Shown piece after piece: positions 1-6,130 of a stretch of DNA of 7,478 bases. The position numbers and the translations under genes are program-made. Within the stretch, counting starts at the first letter, position 1. Every line of letters starts with the position of its first letter. A model generated the notes under the pieces. The model made no database searches. It saw nothing but the letters and a program-made list of their open reading frames with translations, and was not told the origin of the DNA. This DNA is from Acidobacteriota bacterium. Lineage in GTDB: Bacteria > Acidobacteriota > Vicinamibacteria > Vicinamibacterales > UBA8438. The DNA is taken from positions 1-7,478 of the forward strand of contig DTWD01000276.1 in the NCBI GenBank assembly GCA_012963185.1, in the 5' to 3' direction.

Positions 1-209
1 TGAACCTGCTTCTGATTGTGGGGGCATCGGGAGCCATTACTCCGTTGGTGCTTACACCAGTGAGTCAGCAATATGCATTTCCGTGGCTCGGACTGTTTTT
101 TGCGGTGCTTCTCGGAGTTGTAATCAGGCATGGTGTGATTCGACGGGCTGCTGGTATCGGGCTCTTGTTACTGTTTACCTTTTACACGATCGGGTTATTT
201 GTTCAGTGA
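1..209 (+). CDS. C-terminal fragment of a CaCA-family sodium/calcium exchanger (YrbG-like), 5' end outside window
   Basis: The reading frame is open from base 3 to the TGA at 207-209 and gives 68 visible residues; the true start lies to the left of the window. The first residues (NLLLIVGASGAITPL) resemble the segment after the GSN-x-x-N motif in the second alpha-repeat of bacterial Na+/Ca2+ exchangers, where 'N-[IL]-L-x-[VI]-x-G' and then '[IV]-[ST]-P' are typical. Three hydrophobic stretches (about residues 2-19, 25-40 and 48-66 of the fragment) fit the last membrane helices, with a basic loop (RHGVIRR) before the final one. The protein would be an inner-membrane cation antiporter. The ion-binding residues are not in view, so the assignment rests on this short signature and the hydrophobic pattern. 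Another multi-pass transporter is possible. A GTG at 18 is in frame but is internal, not a start. Confidence 0.65.
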   Translation, partial: NLLLIVGASGAITPLVLTPVSQQYAFPWLGLFFAVLLGVVIRHGVIRRAAGIGLLLLFTFYTIGLFVQ

Positions 210-261
210 TGTGCTCAAAACATTACTGTAATTGCAGCTGACGCTAGTCGAGTAGTGGCGT

Positions 262-270
262 TGCTATAAT
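262..270 (+). promoter_or_regulatory. Extended -10 promoter for the HAD/thioesterase operon
   Basis: TGCTATAAT is a perfect extended -10 element (TG-n-TATAAT). No good -35 is seen at 16-18 bases; the nearest, CTGACG at 238-243, is 21 bases away. Extended -10 promoters can work without one. Transcription would begin about 7 bases after the box, at or within a base or two of the GTG start at 279, so the mRNA would have almost no leader. Confidence 0.6.
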
Positions 271-278
271 CGCGCTTC

Positions 279-938
279 GTGCATCGCTCCCACTACGGTA
301 CCTACCTGTTCGACCTTGATGGCACGTTGATCGATTCAACGGGACTCATCATGGAAGCGTTTCGTCATGCCCTTCGGACAACATTTGGACTCGAGCCATC
401 CTCTGACCAAGAACGGAGGTGGCGCGAGGGATTTGGCACGCCACTTCGGCCTCAGCTAGCAAAATTTTCTGAATCCGACGATCAACTGAATGAGTTGGTC
501 GAAACCTATAAAAGCTATACGGCCATGCACCACGACCGAGTGATATCGTCCTATCTTGGGATGAACGAGGTGGTCCACAATTTATCGCAAGCCGGTGTCC
601 AACTGGCCATTGTGACAAGCAAAACACACCTGTTGGCGCGTCGTGGGCTGGAGCGGTGCGAATTAAATGAGTATTTTGACATTGTGATTGGTATGGATGA
701 CGTTGAAAAACACAAGCCGGATCCAGCGCCAGTTCTGGCAGCTCTTACTCGACTCTCGGCTCATCCGACCAGCGCGGTCTTTATCGGTGATTCTCCGCAT
801 GATGTGATTGCTGGGCACGGGGCTGGTGTCGATACCGCGGCTGTACTGTGGGGGGGCTTTGCCCGTGAAGTGCTCGAAAAGGAGTCACCCCGTCACGTGC
901 TTTCAACTCCGGCTGACATTTTGGAGATGGTGCCATGA
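279..938 (+). CDS. HAD-superfamily (subfamily IA) phosphatase, PpaX/Gph-like
   Basis: 219 residues, the usual length for this family. All four HAD motifs are visible: motif I DLDGTLIDS with nucleophile D12 and acid/base D14; motif II IVTSK with S/T at 113-114; motif III lysine K146 in KHKPDP; motif IV GDSPHD with D171 and D175. Residues of about 20-90 form the C1 helical cap, with a GTPL substrate loop at 53-56. The 'IVTSK' and 'DDV-x(4)-KPDPAPV' wording resembles inorganic pyrophosphatase PpaX and phosphoglycolate phosphatase (Gph), so a small soluble phosphate ester or pyrophosphate is the likely substrate; the sequence does not say which. The GTG start is secure: an in-frame TAA lies at 267-269 and the next in-frame ATG (residue 25) is past motif I. 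No Shine-Dalgarno sequence precedes it, which fits a leaderless transcript. The stop overlaps the next gene. Confidence 0.9.
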   Translation: MHRSHYGTYLFDLDGTLIDSTGLIMEAFRHALRTTFGLEPSSDQERRWREGFGTPLRPQLAKFSESDDQLNELVETYKSYTAMHHDRVISSYLGMNEVVHNLSQAGVQLAIVTSKTHLLARRGLERCELNEYFDIVIGMDDVEKHKPDPAPVLAALTRLSAHPTSAVFIGDSPHDVIAGHGAGVDTAAVLWGGFAREVLEKESPRHVLSTPADILEMVP

Positions 939-1363
939 CTGAGTCCGAGTCGCTTCCGCCTGGCTATCAGGTCTATGAGTACGACGATCCCTTTGAAGAT
1001 CATGTCGGACCATTGGGTTACAAGGTGGTCGATGGGACGATTACGTTCGCGTTTCTTGCCGATGCCCGTCATCGCAATACTGCTGGGACGGTTCATGGCG
1101 GGATGTTGATGACATTTGCTGACTTTGCGTTGTGCCTTACGGCTACATGGGATCAACCGGGTGAGAAATGCGTGACGGTCTCCTGTAATAGCGAGTTTGT
1201 TGCCCCAGGACGGCCGGGTGATGTGATTGAAGCTTCGGGTGAAGTCGTCAGGCGGACCAGGTCGCTGACCTTTGTGCGCGGTCAGGTGTATGCCGACGAA
1301 CGGATCCTGCTAAATTACAGTGCTATTGTGAAGCGCATTATTAGTGTGAATCGCACACTATAA
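935..1363 (+). CDS. PaaI-family hotdog-fold thioesterase
   Basis: 142 residues, typical of single-domain hotdog thioesterases. The diagnostic segment is residues 46-63: H46-R-N48, then G51-T-V-H54-G55-G56, then D63 in 'TFADFAL'. This is the 'H-x-N-x(2)-G-x-V-HGG-x(3)-[TS]-x-[AF]-D' pattern of PaaI/YdiI/ACOT13-like enzymes, where N48, the HGG turn and D63 build the acyl-CoA active site. Residues 90-135 are the remaining strands of the sheet (FVAPGRPGD onward). The likely reaction is hydrolysis of an acyl-CoA or aryl-CoA thioester in the cytoplasm; chain specificity cannot be read. Its ATG overlaps the phosphatase TGA (ATGA, 935-938), so the pair is probably translationally coupled and made from the same promoter. 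The TAA stop lies within a TATAAT that may serve the next gene. Confidence 0.88.
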   Translation: MTESESLPPGYQVYEYDDPFEDHVGPLGYKVVDGTITFAFLADARHRNTAGTVHGGMLMTFADFALCLTATWDQPGEKCVTVSCNSEFVAPGRPGDVIEASGEVVRRTRSLTFVRGQVYADERILLNYSAIVKRIISVNRTL

Positions 1364-1364
1364 T
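1359..1364 (+). promoter_or_regulatory. Possible -10 box (TATAAT) for the PQQ dehydrogenase gene
   Basis: A perfect TATAAT lies across the stop codon of the thioesterase gene. It would start transcription near 1371, leaving a leader of about 40 bases before the ATG at 1412. No convincing -35 (1336-1341 reads CATTAT) and no TG extension are seen, so this is a candidate only. Confidence 0.3.
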
Positions 1365-1399
1365 GGCTGCGTAACGAGCGATTATCTCGATAGAAAGAC

Positions 1400-1404
1400 G
1401 GAGG
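1400..1404 (+). promoter_or_regulatory. Ribosome binding site of the PQQ dehydrogenase gene
   Basis: GGAGG within AGACGGAGGAAG lies 7 bases before the ATG at 1412. It is the strongest plus-strand Shine-Dalgarno in the window and fixes this start. Confidence 0.75.
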
Positions 1405-1411
1405 AAGACTC

Positions 1412-3403
1412 ATGTTCCACCGGTTGCCAGACAGTTGTTCAGGTGTAGTTCGATGGGGTCTCGTTGTGGTTGCGTTCGGTTTTGGCGTGACACCCGTCTT
1501 TGCCCAGCAGGGGGCGACAGATGGTGAGTGGCATGCGTTTGCGGCTGATAACGGCGCAACCAAGTATTCACCACTCGACCAGATTAATGCGGATAACGTA
1601 GGCGACCTCCGGATTACCTGGAGTCGTCAGACGGTGGATCAGTCGATTCTCGATGTTGTGCCAGAACTCGGTTATGGCAATGCGAATCGTGCGACGCCGC
1701 TCATGGTGGATGGTGTCCTGTATGCACCGAATGCCGTGGGGCTTGTGGAAGCGTTTAATCCTGGAACTGGAGAAACACTGTGGGTGCAGCAGCCGTTTGA
1801 TAGTGATCCCGGCTCTTATCGTGGTGCCGGAACACGAGGTGTTGCGTATTGGACTGATGGCAATGAGCAACGAATTGTTGTGCAACGGGGTGAATGGATG
1901 TACTCCCTGAATGCCAAGACAGGTGAGATGCATCGGGACTTTGGAGATAACGGTCGCGTTGATTTAACCACTGGACTGAGTGAAGGCGCGCGTTACCGCT
2001 GGGGCGGCGCGCCCACCATCGTTCGCGATGTGATTGTTGTCGGGCAGTCGATGTCAGATACGTTCATTACGAAGGAAGATATTCGTGGTGACGTCAGGGC
2101 ATTCGATGTACGGACGGGTGAGCTCAGTTGGTTGTTCCATACCATTCCTCAGGCTGGTGAATTTGGCACTGATTCGTGGGGAGATAACTCCTGGGAATAC
2201 AGTGGTCATGCGCCAGTCTGGTCGCTGTTTGCGGCTGATGAAGAACTTGGCTATGTCTATATGCCAACGACATCGGCAACGAATGATATGTACGGTGGTC
2301 ATCGCGCGGGTGACAATCTCTTTACCCAGTCGATCGTTTGCGTCGATGCTGAAACTGGCGAACGCGTGTGGCACTATCAGTTGGTCCACCATGGCTTATG
2401 GGATTACGACACACCGGCCGCGCCGATCTTGATGGACATTACGGTCGATGGACGAGATATCAAGGCTGTCGTCCAGATTACGAAACAGGCTTTTGCCTTT
2501 GCGTTTGACCGTGTGACGGGCGAACCAATATGGCCGATTGAGGAGCGACCGGCTCCGCAGGGTGGGACTCCTGGTGAAAGCTTGTCACCGACGCAACCAT
2601 TTCCGACGAAGCCACCGGCATTTGATCGGCAGGGGGCGACAGTCGACAACCTAATCGACTTTACCCCTGAACTTCGCGAAGAAGCTCTCGCGATAACCGA
2701 ACGGTACACGATCGGCCCACTGTTTACCCCTCCATCGGTGCAGGGTGATGGGCCAAACGATAATCAAGGCACGATTCAGTTACCCGGTTCGCAAGGTGGT
2801 GCTGACGTGCAAGGTGCGGCGTTTGATCCCGAGACGAGTATTCTCTATATCCCTTCCATTACGTCACCGTTCGTTGCTGACATTGTCGAAGGTAATCCTG
2901 ACCGAACAAATTTGAACTATGTGAAGGGACGTCGGCAATGGATTGGGGGCCCCCGCGGTTTACCTCTTTTCAAGCCGCCGTATGGACGGGTTACGGCGAT
3001 CGACATGACAACGGGAGAATTTGTCTGGCAAGTGCCAAATGGATACGGACCCACAGACCATCCGGCCATCCGCCATCTCAATCTAGGGCGCCTCGGGAGT
3101 CCAGGACGTCCGGGCCCGCTTTTGACCAAGAGCCTTCTCTTTCTTGGAGAAGGGTCGGATGTTGGTGTACGAGGTGGAGGGCGAGTGCCGGATGGTATGC
3201 CGCTTACTATTGTGACGAACTACGGCGAACCGTGGTTTCGTGCTTACGATAAAACTAATGGCGACGTTGTGTGGGAGATGGAATTGGTAGCCGGGACAAC
3301 CGGCGTTCCGATGACCTACATGTATGACGGTAAGCAATACATCGTGGTACCCATCGGTGGGCGAGAGGTGCCCGGGCAGTGGGTCGCGTTGAGCCTGCCG
3401 TAG
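1412..3403 (+). CDS. Secreted PQQ-dependent dehydrogenase, quinoprotein glucose dehydrogenase type
   Basis: 663 residues. A signal peptide with a hydrophobic core at about 12-30 ends in VFA|QQ (cleavage after about 31), so the mature enzyme is periplasmic. The mature start, with 'WHAFAADNGATKYSPLDQI' at 40-58, and repeated 'FNPGTGETLW' (115-124), 'FDVRTGELSW' (231-240), 'VDAETGERVW' (311-320) and 'IDMTTGEFVW' (530-539) elements are the tryptophan-docking strands of the quinoprotein beta-propeller. 'HHGLWDYDTPAAP' (326-338) aligns with the catalytic-aspartate segment of E. coli Gcd, and K358 (VVQITKQ) with its PQQ-contacting lysine; both assignments are from memory of the family. It lacks the five-helix membrane domain of Gcd, has no CxxCH heme site and no vicinal Cys pair of alcohol dehydrogenases. 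It should oxidise an aldose or alcohol and reduce a separate acceptor. The exact substrate is unknown. Start supported by a strong GGAGG. It stands alone between the thioesterase and the Rsm22-like gene. Confidence 0.9.
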   Translation: MFHRLPDSCSGVVRWGLVVVAFGFGVTPVFAQQGATDGEWHAFAADNGATKYSPLDQINADNVGDLRITWSRQTVDQSILDVVPELGYGNANRATPLMVDGVLYAPNAVGLVEAFNPGTGETLWVQQPFDSDPGSYRGAGTRGVAYWTDGNEQRIVVQRGEWMYSLNAKTGEMHRDFGDNGRVDLTTGLSEGARYRWGGAPTIVRDVIVVGQSMSDTFITKEDIRGDVRAFDVRTGELSWLFHTIPQAGEFGTDSWGDNSWEYSGHAPVWSLFAADEELGYVYMPTTSATNDMYGGHRAGDNLFTQSIVCVDAETGERVWHYQLVHHGLWDYDTPAAPILMDITVDGRDIKAVVQITKQAFAFAFDRVTGEPIWPIEERPAPQGGTPGESLSPTQPFPTKPPAFDRQGATVDNLIDFTPELREEALAITERYTIGPLFTPPSVQGDGPNDNQGTIQLPGSQGGADVQGAAFDPETSILYIPSITSPFVADIVEGNPDRTNLNYVKGRRQWIGGPRGLPLFKPPYGRVTAIDMTTGEFVWQVPNGYGPTDHPAIRHLNLGRLGSPGRPGPLLTKSLLFLGEGSDVGVRGGGRVPDGMPLTIVTNYGEPWFRAYDKTNGDVVWEMELVAGTTGVPMTYMYDGKQYIVVPIGGREVPGQWVALSLP

Positions 3404-3516
3404 CGTTCGGGGTCTGGTGTGTTGCGTTCAGAGCAGTGGTTTTCCTGGCTGGTATTGCGTCATTAGATGTAACAGCTTCTAGAGCCTTGCACTGACTGCT
3501 TTGCCGGCTCTCAATC

Positions 3517-4512
3517 ATGACGATGACGGATGGCCAACTTCCCTTTGCTTTACGTCACGCAATTGACGCGTTGATGGACGGGGTCTCACATGGTGCGCTC
3601 CAAGATGCATCCGACCATCTAAGTTCGACATATCGCCGTGACGCCGGCTGTTCTGGCGCAATTAGGTCGTCGTTCGATCGACTTGCGTACATTGCGACAC
3701 GGCTGCCAGCCACCTTTTCTGCGACGAAGGCAGCATTGGTCGAGTTACGGCACCGTTGTCCTGACGTGCACGCCAAGAGTTTGCTCGAACTTGGTGCTGG
3801 TCCTGCTACTGGCCTGTGGGCGGCCCGCGAAGTGTTTTCAGAATTAGGTTGTGCGACTCATGTTGAAGCAGATCGTGACACAGTTGAACTAGGCCGACAG
3901 TTGCTGATGGAGACGGGTATGTCTGAGGTGGTTACTTCGTCATGGCATGCGAGTGACATGGTTGCTATGCCGTCGTTTGAAGGTCACGACTTGGTGCTGA
4001 TGGCGTATGTTCTCGGAGAACTGTCTCAAGATGAGCAGCGTAGAGCCATCTCGGCGGCGTGGGAAGCGACACGAGAAGCCCTTGTGATTGTTGAACCAGG
4101 GACTTCGGGCGGGTCGGCACGGGTACTCGATGCCCGTGCATGGCTTATTAATGAGGGCGGGGATCTCGTCGCTCCATGCCCGCATAGTACGGCGTGCCCA
4201 TTACCAGCGACTGATTGGTGTCACTTTGCAGCGCGGTTAAATCGATCAAAACTGCAGCGCCGTCTCAAAGGTGGCACACTGGCTTTTGAAGACGAGAAGT
4301 TTTCCTACGTGGTCGTGACCAGACAACGATCTGACCGCTGCCGTGCACGAGTGTTACGGCGTCCTGATCGCGCCCCCCGTCGCGTTAGCCTTGAACTGTG
4401 TACAACTGATGGCATACGAACGGAAGAGGTAAGACGAGGAAACTCGAGTGACTATCGGTTAGCGAAAAAGGTGCAGTGGGGAGATGCCTGGAACCTGTCT
4501 TCTTCAGAGTGA
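3517..4512 (+). CDS. Rsm22/METTL17-like small ribosomal subunit-associated protein (methyltransferase fold, putative Fe-S)
   Basis: 331 residues, cytoplasmic, with no signal peptide. Family features in order: 'Y-x-A-T-R-L-P-A-T' at about 58-66; SAM-motif I LLELGAGPATG (89-99); acidic loop EADRD (117-121); 'LMAYVLGELS' (161-170); 'IVEPGTSGGS' (191-200); 'APCPHSTACP' (219-228) and 'DWCHFAARL' (233-241); 'EDEKFSYVVV' (258-267); and a C-terminal strand 'LELCTTDG' (292-299). C221, C227, C235 and C295 match the four cysteines that bind a 4Fe-4S cluster in mitochondrial METTL17/Rsm22, where the protein helps assemble the small ribosomal subunit. In bacteria its role is not well established, and methyltransferase activity is unproven even for the mitochondrial protein. 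The ATG at 3517 has no clear Shine-Dalgarno; a second ATG at 3523 is equally possible. The 113-base gap upstream contains a 6-bp inverted repeat, AGAGCC/GGCTCT (3481-3486/3506-3511), and no good promoter. Confidence 0.88.
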   Translation: MTMTDGQLPFALRHAIDALMDGVSHGALQDASDHLSSTYRRDAGCSGAIRSSFDRLAYIATRLPATFSATKAALVELRHRCPDVHAKSLLELGAGPATGLWAAREVFSELGCATHVEADRDTVELGRQLLMETGMSEVVTSSWHASDMVAMPSFEGHDLVLMAYVLGELSQDEQRRAISAAWEATREALVIVEPGTSGGSARVLDARAWLINEGGDLVAPCPHSTACPLPATDWCHFAARLNRSKLQRRLKGGTLAFEDEKFSYVVVTRQRSDRCRARVLRRPDRAPRRVSLELCTTDGIRTEEVRRGNSSDYRLAKKVQWGDAWNLSSSE

Positions 4513-4521
4513 GCCTCTGAA
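4503..4521 (+). terminator. Hairpin over the Rsm22-like stop codon, possible terminator
   Basis: TTCAGAG (4503-4509) and CTCTGAA (4515-4521) form a perfect 7-bp stem with a 5-base loop that holds the TGA stop. No T-run follows, so it is not a classic rho-independent terminator; it may protect the mRNA end or slow polymerase. Confidence 0.3.
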
Positions 4522-4539
4522 CCCTTGAGTGTTGATTCG

Positions 4540-4555
4540 CCAGAAGTCATTCTGG
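4540..4555. terminator. Second hairpin in the convergent gap, possible bidirectional terminator
   Basis: CCAGAA (4540-4545) and TTCTGG (4550-4555) form a perfect 6-bp stem with a GTCA loop, midway between two convergent genes (stops at 4512 and 4580). There is no T-run on either strand. Position is the main argument. Confidence 0.3.
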
Positions 4556-4579
4556 TCCGTGTGGAATGAATGGTTCGTA

Positions 4580-6115
4580 CTACTTAACAATACGGATACG
4601 GTGAGCTTCACTGTCTCCGACATAGAGCGCACCGGTTGCATCAATCCAAATACCGTGCGGGCGGTTGAGTTTGCACTGGCGTGGTTCTGGCTCAGGTCCA
4701 TCACCGCGTTCACCGGTACCGAGTGCTGTGGTGATGATGCCCGTGTCCACGTTAATCCGTCTGATGACATGGTTTTCGGTGTCTGCAATATAGAGAGCCC
4801 CATCCGGTGCGTACGCTAGTCCTTTCGGACCCGCTAGTGTTGCTTCGAGTGCAGACCCTCCATCCCCCGTGTACCCTTGTTCGCCGGTTCCAGCGACATG
4901 GTGAATCGTTTCGGCTGTTAGGTCGATGCGATAGATAGCGTTTCCTTCACGCAGAGCCAGATAGAGATTACCTGCTGGGTCTAGTGCCATCGCACGAGGT
5001 CCGTTTAGCGGCGTACCGTTTAGCGGCGCTCCGTTAGGTGTTGGTTCGCGTGTGCCGGTCCCGCCGAATGTCGTGATCACTCCAGCGCCGTCGACAATTC
5101 GCAGGCGGTGGTTTCCAATGTCACAGATAATGAGGCGGCCATCAGGATGAAAAACAATGCTGTGAGGTGCCCGTAAGAGTGCGCTTGTTGCCGGCCCACC
5201 ATCACCAGAAAATCCAGCCTCTCCGGTTCCCACGACCGTTAAAATGACACCACTTTGCATGTCGACTTTACGAACAACGTGATTGTCACGTTCGACGATG
5301 TAAAGGTCTCCGTCTTCGTCGAACTGGATTTCGTGTGGCATGTTTAGCATTGCATCTGTCGCGGAGCCGCCATCACCGCCATATCCACGAACACCATTCC
5401 CAGCAATGACGGTTGTCTCGCCTGTTTCTGGGTCACGCCGTCGGATCATTTGGTTGTCAAGGTCACAGAAATACAGCGCTCCGTCAGGTCCGATAACGAC
5501 GCCATAGGGATTATTGACTTGGTCGTCAGAACGGCCTGCTTCTCCTGTTCCGATTACGGTTGAAACTGTGCCGAATACATTGAAGCTTTGTTCGAGTGAG
5601 AATGAGAGTTCAGCGTTGGTGTCACGGATATTTGCCCGTACGAGATAGCGCCCCAGCGGGTCATCCGCTGCAAGGGCGATTTCTGTATACCCAACGCCAA
5701 GTCCGAGGGTTCCAAGTACTGGACCTCGCTTGTCACGCCACAGTTCAAGGTCGGTTGTCTGGAAAAATTCTGAGCCGTCGGGCTTGAACACCTGAAGGTC
5801 AAATGATGCGTTGCAGGCTTCCTGTGTGTTTTCAGTGCAGCCAACAAATAAAATAAATGGTGCAAGGGGTACTCCACGGTGGGCCGTCCGTGTGGTCCGA
5901 ATCGAAACCCCCGGTGTGCGGCGAGACCAATTGTCAAGAAATTCATCTGGCGCGTCAGAAAGTAGTAGCATGGCGCCAAAGTCACCACGGGATTTACTCC
6001 AGGGCTGGTCGGGTATCCGTACGCCATCTCTGAACCACTGACCATACGCAGGTGTGGAAAGTGTGAAGCAGAGACTGATGATTCCTAACGCTGTCCAGCG
6101 CGGATTGGTCGTCAT
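4580..6115 (-). CDS. Exported NHL-repeat beta-propeller protein with an extra N-terminal domain
   Basis: 511 residues from the ATG at 6115. A signal peptide (core about 8-20, cleavage near PAYG|QW, residue 25) sends it out of the cytoplasm. Residues 26 to about 180 form a separate domain with conserved-looking elements 'RDGVRIPDQPW', 'GDFGAMLLLSD', 'AHRGVPLAPFILFVGC' and 'DDPLGRYLVRANIRD'; the alternating pattern suggests a beta-sandwich. I recall similar stand-alone exported proteins but can give no function. Residues about 182-511 are roughly six NHL blades, each with 'P-x-G/S-[IV]-x(4)-DG-x-[LI]-[YI]-[IF]-x-[DE]-x-x-N-H-x-[IV]-R', joined by 'GTG-x-x-G-[YF]-x-GDGG-x-A' linkers. No catalytic residues are obvious; propellers like this usually bind ligands or proteins. 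The gene follows the cyclase stop by 15 bases, so the two are surely co-transcribed. A GTG at 6127 is in frame but has no ribosome site; the ATG has only a weak one (GTGGGT). Confidence 0.85.
   Translation of the reverse strand: MTTNPRWTALGIISLCFTLSTPAYGQWFRDGVRIPDQPWSKSRGDFGAMLLLSDAPDEFLDNWSRRTPGVSIRTTRTAHRGVPLAPFILFVGCTENTQEACNASFDLQVFKPDGSEFFQTTDLELWRDKRGPVLGTLGLGVGYTEIALAADDPLGRYLVRANIRDTNAELSFSLEQSFNVFGTVSTVIGTGEAGRSDDQVNNPYGVVIGPDGALYFCDLDNQMIRRRDPETGETTVIAGNGVRGYGGDGGSATDAMLNMPHEIQFDEDGDLYIVERDNHVVRKVDMQSGVILTVVGTGEAGFSGDGGPATSALLRAPHSIVFHPDGRLIICDIGNHRLRIVDGAGVITTFGGTGTREPTPNGAPLNGTPLNGPRAMALDPAGNLYLALREGNAIYRIDLTAETIHHVAGTGEQGYTGDGGSALEATLAGPKGLAYAPDGALYIADTENHVIRRINVDTGIITTALGTGERGDGPEPEPRQCKLNRPHGIWIDATGALYVGDSEAHRIRIVK
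5001..5036. repeat. 15-base in-frame tandem repeat (about 2.4 copies) inside the NHL gene
   Basis: CCGTTTAGCGGCG occurs at 5001-5013 and 5016-5028 with a 15-base period, and CCGTTA begins a third unit at 5031. On the coding strand it writes NGAPLNGTPLNGP (residues about 361-373), a longer and divergent linker between propeller blades in place of the usual GDGG linker. It looks like a replication-slippage expansion that keeps the frame. Confidence 0.75.
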
Positions 6116-6130
6116 GGCTATACCCACAAG

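Noticed and set aside
241..261. Hairpin (ACGCTA/TGGCGT, one G-T pair) as terminator of the exchanger gene
   Set aside because: The stem is short and no T-run follows; it lies directly before the -10 box and may be chance.
2034..2432. 132-codon frame inside the PQQ dehydrogenase gene on the same strand
   Set aside because: It is out of frame with a strong family match that runs through the whole region.
1412..3403. Possible cytochrome c domain or alcohol-dehydrogenase disulphide in the PQQ enzyme
   Set aside because: No CxxCH and no adjacent cysteines occur in the 663 residues.
3404..3516. Possible tRNA, small RNA or strong promoter in the gap before the Rsm22-like gene
   Set aside because: No T-loop sequence, CCA end or paired -35/-10 set is visible; only a 6-bp inverted repeat is present.
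4529..4819. 96-codon plus-strand open frame at the end of the NHL gene
   Set aside because: It lies mostly antisense to clear NHL repeats and shows no family features.
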